Positions 60,548 to 64,000 of a DNA stretch of 64,000 nucleotides are shown here, in pieces (positions within the stretch are counted from its first letter, which is position 1; each line of letters begins with the position of its first letter). The stretch spans positions 4,030,001 through 4,094,000 of the forward strand of contig NZ_CP047027.1 of the NCBI RefSeq assembly GCF_009797025.1. The letters run 5' to 3'. The position numbers were made by a program, and so were the translations under genes. The stretch comes from Cellulophaga sp. L1A9 (GTDB lineage Bacteria; Bacteroidota; Bacteroidia; Flavobacteriales; Flavobacteriaceae). The notes beneath the pieces are model-generated. The model made no database searches, was not told the origin of the DNA, and worked only from the letters and a program-made list of their open reading frames with translations.

Positions 60548-61129
60548 ATGACCACACAAGAAGAAAAATACTGTTCAGCCTCAATACCTGTTAGTAAAGG
60601 GAAAGAGCTCCCTTTTCATGATCTTATACATACGCAAGAGGTTGTAGAATACGTTAAGAATAGTAGTGCTGAAATGAATAATGCACCCCGTAAAACAGAG
60701 TTGCCTATGCTCACCGCTTGGTTTCAAAATACAGGTTTTTTAAATAGTTATAGTGATTATAAAGAAAAAAGTAAAAATAGAGAAATAGCATTTCTTAACG
60801 CTGTAGGGATGTATTATAATTCCAGTGTGCAAATATGCAAGTGTATTGATGGTACAAGCTGGCATCAAACCCTAACGACAGCGCTAGCTGAAATACTTTG
60901 TAATGCAAATATAATTGATGTTAACAATTCTCATTTTTTTTATAGAAATAGTCTGCTGAACAGGGAAAGGGAGTTTTTTTGTGATAGGCACTTGACAGAA
61001 GAGAAGTGCTCCGTATTTAATTTAGAGATTTTAGTAAATTTTCACTTTAAGTCTCATTATGAAAAGGGTTATCTTGAAGTAAGAAACCAGAAGAATTCGG
61101 AAGATGTAAAAACAAATTTCAGCGTATGA
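60548..61129 (+). CDS. Degenerate HD-domain-like protein
   Basis: A 193-residue protein. The N-terminal half resembles HD-superfamily phosphohydrolases of Bacteroidota: LPFHDLIHTQEVVEYV carries the first His, and the helix that should hold the His-Asp pair reads LTAWFQNTGF, that is Gln-Asn in place of His-Asp. A catalytic metal site is therefore unlikely. The C-terminal half is not recognised. The frame opens with a TTG at 60539, but the ATG at 60548 follows the VIT stop by one base. It could be a ligand-binding or regulatory relic in the metal operon. Confidence 0.6.
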   Translation: MTTQEEKYCSASIPVSKGKELPFHDLIHTQEVVEYVKNSSAEMNNAPRKTELPMLTAWFQNTGFLNSYSDYKEKSKNREIAFLNAVGMYYNSSVQICKCIDGTSWHQTLTTALAEILCNANIIDVNNSHFFYRNSLLNREREFFCDRHLTEEKCSVFNLEILVNFHFKSHYEKGYLEVRNQKNSEDVKTNFSV

Positions 61130-61827
61130 TGAAGACTAATTTATTTCCACACGACAAATTCAGTTTTGATAATCAAGATTTACTTTCAGGACTACCTGAA
61201 GCTGTATGCAAGACGATTACTAAAAACAGTGTCATTGTTCATTTTAAGGCAGGAGATGCGGTTTTTATAGAAGGTGATACGCCAGAAGGCATTTATAGCG
61301 TTAAAAATGGAAAAGTAAAGAAGTTTACAGTCACTGATCATAGAAAGGAGCATATTTTTTATATCTGTAAAGAAGGGGAGTACTTAGGATATCACGCCGT
61401 GTTAAGCGAGGAATTATATCCAGACTGCGCATCAGCTCTTACAGATTGTGATATGGAGTTTATACCTAAAGAAGATTTTATAAAGGCAGTAGACAAGTCA
61501 CCTATCTTATCAAAACGTTTATTAAGGAGTTTGGGTCACGAATTTGGAGTTTTTCTAAATGCGACAAAAATTCTTTCAAAATATACGGTAAGAGAACGAA
61601 CAGCATTAAACCTTCTGATTTTGGAAAGTAAATATAAAAATAATCAGAAGTTGGAAACAGAAATCAGTATTCATAGAGAAGACCTAGCTAGCATGGTTGG
61701 TACTGCTATGGAATCTGTAGTGAGAATGCTCAAGGATTTTAAAGAAGAAAAACTTATTATAACAAAGCGAAGCAGCATTTTTATTAAGGACTATAAAGGT
61801 CTCTTAAAGGTAGCTAACTTTAGCTGA
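61126..61827 (+). CDS. Crp/Fnr-family transcriptional regulator
   Basis: A 233-residue regulator: cNMP-binding-like domain (FKAGDAVFIEGDTPEGIYSVKNGKVKKF; GEYLGYHAVLSEELYPDCASAL) and a C-terminal winged helix with the Crp-type HTH SIHREDLASMVGTAMESVVRMLKDFKEEKLI. No N-terminal Cys cluster as in Fnr. ATGA overlap with the HD-like gene places it as the last gene of the metal operon, so it may act as its autoregulator. A perfect 38-bp palindrome follows five bases after the stop. Confidence 0.9.
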   Translation: MMKTNLFPHDKFSFDNQDLLSGLPEAVCKTITKNSVIVHFKAGDAVFIEGDTPEGIYSVKNGKVKKFTVTDHRKEHIFYICKEGEYLGYHAVLSEELYPDCASALTDCDMEFIPKEDFIKAVDKSPILSKRLLRSLGHEFGVFLNATKILSKYTVRERTALNLLILESKYKNNQKLETEISIHREDLASMVGTAMESVVRMLKDFKEEKLIITKRSSIFIKDYKGLLKVANFS

Positions 61828-61831
61828 TTGC

Positions 61832-61869
61832 CTATAGCTTACATTGATAATTATCAATGTAAGCTATAG
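61832..61869. terminator. Perfect 38-bp palindrome, terminator or operator
   Basis: Two 19-base arms (left begins CTATAGCTTACATTGATAA) form a complete palindrome without loop between the Crp/Fnr and thioredoxin genes. Other terminators here have T runs; this one lacks one. It may end the metal operon, or be a binding site, or both. Confidence 0.55.
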
Positions 61870-61914
61870 AATTAAATTACGATTAATAGAATAAATTAAC
61901 CTAATTATAAGACT

Positions 61915-62355
61915 ATGAAAAATTTTTTATTACTAGCAGTGATTTTTGCTGCTTTTGGTACTACAGTAAGTGCTCAAGAATGGCAGACTGATTTTGTAAA
62001 AGCAAAAGCTATCGCTGTAAAAGAAAGTAAACCTATAATTCTTGTTTTTCAAGGATCAGATTGGTGTGCACCTTGTATTAAGCTTGATCGTGAAATTTGG
62101 AGCACGGATAAATTTAAAAAGTATGCAGGAGAACATTATGTAATGCTTCAGGCAGATTTCCCTAGGCGAAAAAATAATGCATTATCAGCTACTCAAACAA
62201 AGGCAAATGCTCAATTAGCAGAATGGTATAATAGAAATGGCGTCTTTCCATTTGTGGTAGTTCTAGATAGTAAGGGTAAAGTGCTAGGGGAGACAAGCTA
62301 CAAAAAGACTACACCTGAAAATTATATCAAAGAATTAAATGCTTTTACAAAATAA
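61915..62355 (+). CDS. Exported thioredoxin-family protein
   Basis: A 146-residue periplasmic thioredoxin-fold protein. Signal peptide MKNFLLLAVIFAAFGTTVSA. The active site is FQGSDWCAPCIKLDREIW (Cys51-x-x-Cys54). The cis-Pro region is NGVFPFVVVLDSKG. It belongs to the group with WCAPCIKL/DREIW that sits next to ApbE and DUF4266/DUF3570 genes in flavobacteria. It probably keeps cysteines of an exported partner reduced, for instance those of the DUF4266 lipoprotein; that is inference. Confidence 0.9.
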   Translation: MKNFLLLAVIFAAFGTTVSAQEWQTDFVKAKAIAVKESKPIILVFQGSDWCAPCIKLDREIWSTDKFKKYAGEHYVMLQADFPRRKNNALSATQTKANAQLAEWYNRNGVFPFVVVLDSKGKVLGETSYKKTTPENYIKELNAFTK

Positions 62356-63337
62356 TTTGAAAACATACATTACTTTGCTGGTCACACTATTTTCATTGGT
62401 ATGCTTAGCACAACAACCTTACAAACGGACACTCAAACTTATGGGGAGCCGTTTTGATATAACGGTAGTTGCAGATAATGAATTACAAGGTAATATAAGC
62501 ATAGATATTGCTATAGCCGAAATTACTAGAATAGAAAAGCTTATTTCTTCTTGGGATGTTAATTCGCAAACTTCTGCGATCAATAAAAATGCAGGTATAC
62601 AACCAGTAAAGGTTGATAAAGAGCTTTTTAATTTGATTGAAAGAGCTATTGGAATATCAAAACTTACCGATGGAGCTTTTGATATTAGTTACGCATCAAT
62701 GGATTATATCTGGAAGTTTGATGGCAGTATGACGGCAATGCCATCAGAAGAAGAAATTACATCCTCTGTACTAAAAGTAGGTTTTAAGAATATCGTTTTA
62801 GATAAAAAGAATAGTACTGTATTTCTTAAGCTAGAGGGAATGAAAATTGGTTTTGGTGCTATAGGCAAAGGATATGCTGCAGATAAAGCAAAAGCATTAC
62901 TTATAGAAAAAGGAGTATCCTCGGGAATTATAAATGCTTCTGGAGATATGAATACTTGGGGAAAACAACCAGATGGGAGCGAATGGAAAGTTGCTATTAC
63001 AAACCCAATGAATAAAAATAAAGTATTTGCATTACTCCCTATAACCAATGGAGCAGTAGTAACCTCAGGTAATTATGAGAAGTATGTAAACTTTAACGGT
63101 AAGCGATACACACATATTATAGATCCACGTACAGGCTATCCTTCTAGTGGGATTATAAGTGTGACCGTTTTTGCGCCTAAAGCAGAACTTGCAGATGCGC
63201 TCGCGACCTCTGTGTTTGTGATGGGTAAAGAAGCAGGTTTAGATAGGATAAATCAGTTACCTCAGATAGAATGTATTATTATAGATGATCAAGGAAATAT
63301 TACCAAGTCAAAGAATATTAAAATAGACAAATTATGA
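62339..63337 (+). CDS. apbE: FAD:protein FMN transferase (ApbE)
   Basis: A 332-residue exported ApbE: it attaches FMN from FAD to Ser/Thr of target proteins outside the cytoplasm. Signal-type N-terminus ending CLAQQPYKRT. Motifs: MGSRFDITVVA, ISSWDVNSQTSAINKNAG, FGAIGKGYAADKAKALLIEKG (FAD site), IINASGDMNTWG, and THIIDPRTGYP (Mg-binding region). The ATG at 62339 overlaps the thioredoxin gene by 17 bases; a TTG at 62357 is an alternative. The target is not among the genes in view unless it is the DUF4266 protein. Confidence 0.93.
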   Translation: MLLQNNLKTYITLLVTLFSLVCLAQQPYKRTLKLMGSRFDITVVADNELQGNISIDIAIAEITRIEKLISSWDVNSQTSAINKNAGIQPVKVDKELFNLIERAIGISKLTDGAFDISYASMDYIWKFDGSMTAMPSEEEITSSVLKVGFKNIVLDKKNSTVFLKLEGMKIGFGAIGKGYAADKAKALLIEKGVSSGIINASGDMNTWGKQPDGSEWKVAITNPMNKNKVFALLPITNGAVVTSGNYEKYVNFNGKRYTHIIDPRTGYPSSGIISVTVFAPKAELADALATSVFVMGKEAGLDRINQLPQIECIIIDDQGNITKSKNIKIDKL

Positions 63338-63546
63338 TTAAAAAGATTATTTATGTCACAGTAATAGCTATTAGTTTTAGTAGTTGTGTTGTGGTTAAAG
63401 AATATGAAAAGGTCAATATAAACGACCCAGATATGGTGCTTTCAGAAAAAAAATGCGATCGTAATGTAACGACTGCGCACTCCTATCGTGAGGCTGCTGT
63501 AGGCGCCAATGGAGGAAAAACTGGAGGAGGCTGCGGCTGTAACTAA
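63334..63546 (+). CDS. DUF4266 lipoprotein
   Basis: A 70-residue lipoprotein (lipobox ISFSSC, Cys17), with VKEYEKVNINDPDMVLSEKKCDRNVTTAHSYREAAVGANGGK and a Gly/Cys tail GGGCGCN. This is the DUF4266 pattern. Function unknown. Four-base overlap with apbE and one base before the DUF3570 gene. The Ser/Ala/Gly-rich region and the two C-terminal Cys are possible places for covalent modification or metal binding. Confidence 0.9.
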   Translation: MIKKIIYVTVIAISFSSCVVVKEYEKVNINDPDMVLSEKKCDRNVTTAHSYREAAVGANGGKTGGGCGCN

Positions 63547-63547
63547 T

Positions 63548-64000
63548 ATGGAAAATCACTTGAAAAAAATAGTTATTTTTATGTGTGTATTCGCTTTTGC
63601 GAAAGCGCACGCTCAAACAGCACAAGAAGAAACGAAAGCTTATAAAAAACGCGTGTTAGAAACTACTGAAGTAGACTTCTTAACAAGTTATTATTCTCAG
63701 GATGGTGACAATGCTGCCGTAAGTGGAGGTATAGGTACCGAAGAATTAACAGATGTTACAGGAACCTTCATAGTTTCTATTCCATTAAATGATGACGATG
63801 TGCTTACCATTGATGCTGGAGTTTCTGCATATACTTCTGCATCTTCCAGTAATGTAGGACCTTTTGATGATGGTCTTGCAGACCCTTTTCAAGCATCTTC
63901 GGGTGCTTCAAGCAGTGATTTATGGGCAAATATAACAGGAAGTTATAGCCATAGCTCAGATGATAGAAACGATATTTGGTCTACTAAGTTATCAATATCT
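63548..64000 (+). CDS. DUF3570 outer-membrane protein (5' part)
   Basis: The frame is open for 151 codons from the ATG at 63548 to the window end. It has a signal peptide (IVIFMCVFAFAKAHAQ) and then the DUF3570 start TEVDFLTSYYSQDGDNAAVSGGIGTEELTDVTGTFIVSIPLNDDDVLTIDAGVSAYTSASS, which continues as barrel strands. DUF3570 proteins are outer-membrane barrels tied to ApbE/DUF4266. Function unknown. It starts one base after the DUF4266 stop. Confidence 0.9.
   Translation, partial: MENHLKKIVIFMCVFAFAKAHAQTAQEETKAYKKRVLETTEVDFLTSYYSQDGDNAAVSGGIGTEELTDVTGTFIVSIPLNDDDVLTIDAGVSAYTSASSSNVGPFDDGLADPFQASSGASSSDLWANITGSYSHSSDDRNDIWSTKLSIS

Noticed and set aside
1..64000. Prophage, restriction-modification, toxin-antitoxin or known defence islands, tRNA or rRNA genes
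   Set aside because: None was recognised in reading either strand; the only mobile element seen is the IS at 17291-18603.

Overview
The window looks like chromosome of a marine member of the Flavobacteriaceae (Bacteroidota), perhaps close to Cellulophaga, Maribacter or Zobellia; the genus is a guess. The DNA is AT-rich. Many genes belong to families known mainly from this group: DUF4834, DUF4270, DUF4907, DUF3570/DUF4266, TIGR02757, TIGR03643, Lacal_2735, BatA and a T9SS sorting domain. Many start sites have a TAnnTTTG -7 box, the Bacteroidota promoter element, instead of a Shine-Dalgarno/-10 arrangement. I see no rRNA, tRNA, CRISPR array or prophage.

Layout. 1-7.7 kb: a partial outer-membrane protein, a DUF4834 protein, a YfhO/glycosyltransferase/flippase operon for surface glycans, and an odd secreted Arg/Ser/Thr-rich protein. 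7.9-13.9 kb: uvrA, a tandem duplication carrying two nearly identical ECF sigma factor genes each with its own tiny downstream gene, and nth. Decayed pieces of nth and uvrA lie between the two copies. 14-17.3 kb: Bcp peroxidase, a conserved protein of unknown function, an MBL hydrolase and a small anchored protein. 17.3-18.6 kb: an intact IS3-family (IS150-like) element with a programmed frameshift. 18.6-26.2 kb: a minus-strand run with an esterase, DUF4870-like proteins, a dihydroorotase homologue lacking its metal ligands, a BatA-domain protein, a GIY-YIG-like protein, GT2, an SGNH hydrolase, and a frameshifted small membrane-protein gene. 26.5-37.3 kb: a PhoX-like lipoprotein with a collagen-like linker and a di-haem peroxidase, TIGR02757/CPBP/LolD, folE, dus, a B12-binding radical SAM enzyme and an EamA transporter.

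37-49.4 kb holds an envelope cluster (OmpP1-like beta-barrel and DUF4270 lipoprotein, divergent from a Kelch propeller lipoprotein, DUF4907, and a LytS/LytTR two-component pair). It is followed by a 1985-residue type IX-secreted protein carrying two unrelated nuclease domains. 49.5-53.7 kb is a tightly overlapped photolyase/cryptochrome operon of seven genes on the minus strand, including two small genes (DUF2256, Lacal_2735). Its upstream region contains stacked palindromes that could be operators. 53.9-61.8 kb is a heavy-metal efflux operon: His-rich protein, an RND pump fused to a TolC-like protein, CusB-like adaptor, VIT/CCC1 transporter, a degenerate HD-domain protein and a Crp/Fnr regulator. 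It ends at a perfect 38-bp palindrome. 61.9-64 kb starts a thioredoxin-ApbE-DUF4266-DUF3570 operon that runs off the end.

The strongest candidates for new biology are the duplicated sigma/micro-gene unit, the Kelch/DUF4907/DUF4270/LytTR envelope cluster, the double-nuclease secreted protein, the photolyase operon with its atypical photolyases, the pump-TolC fusion with an internal signal-peptide-like segment, and the ApbE/DUF4266/DUF3570 cluster.
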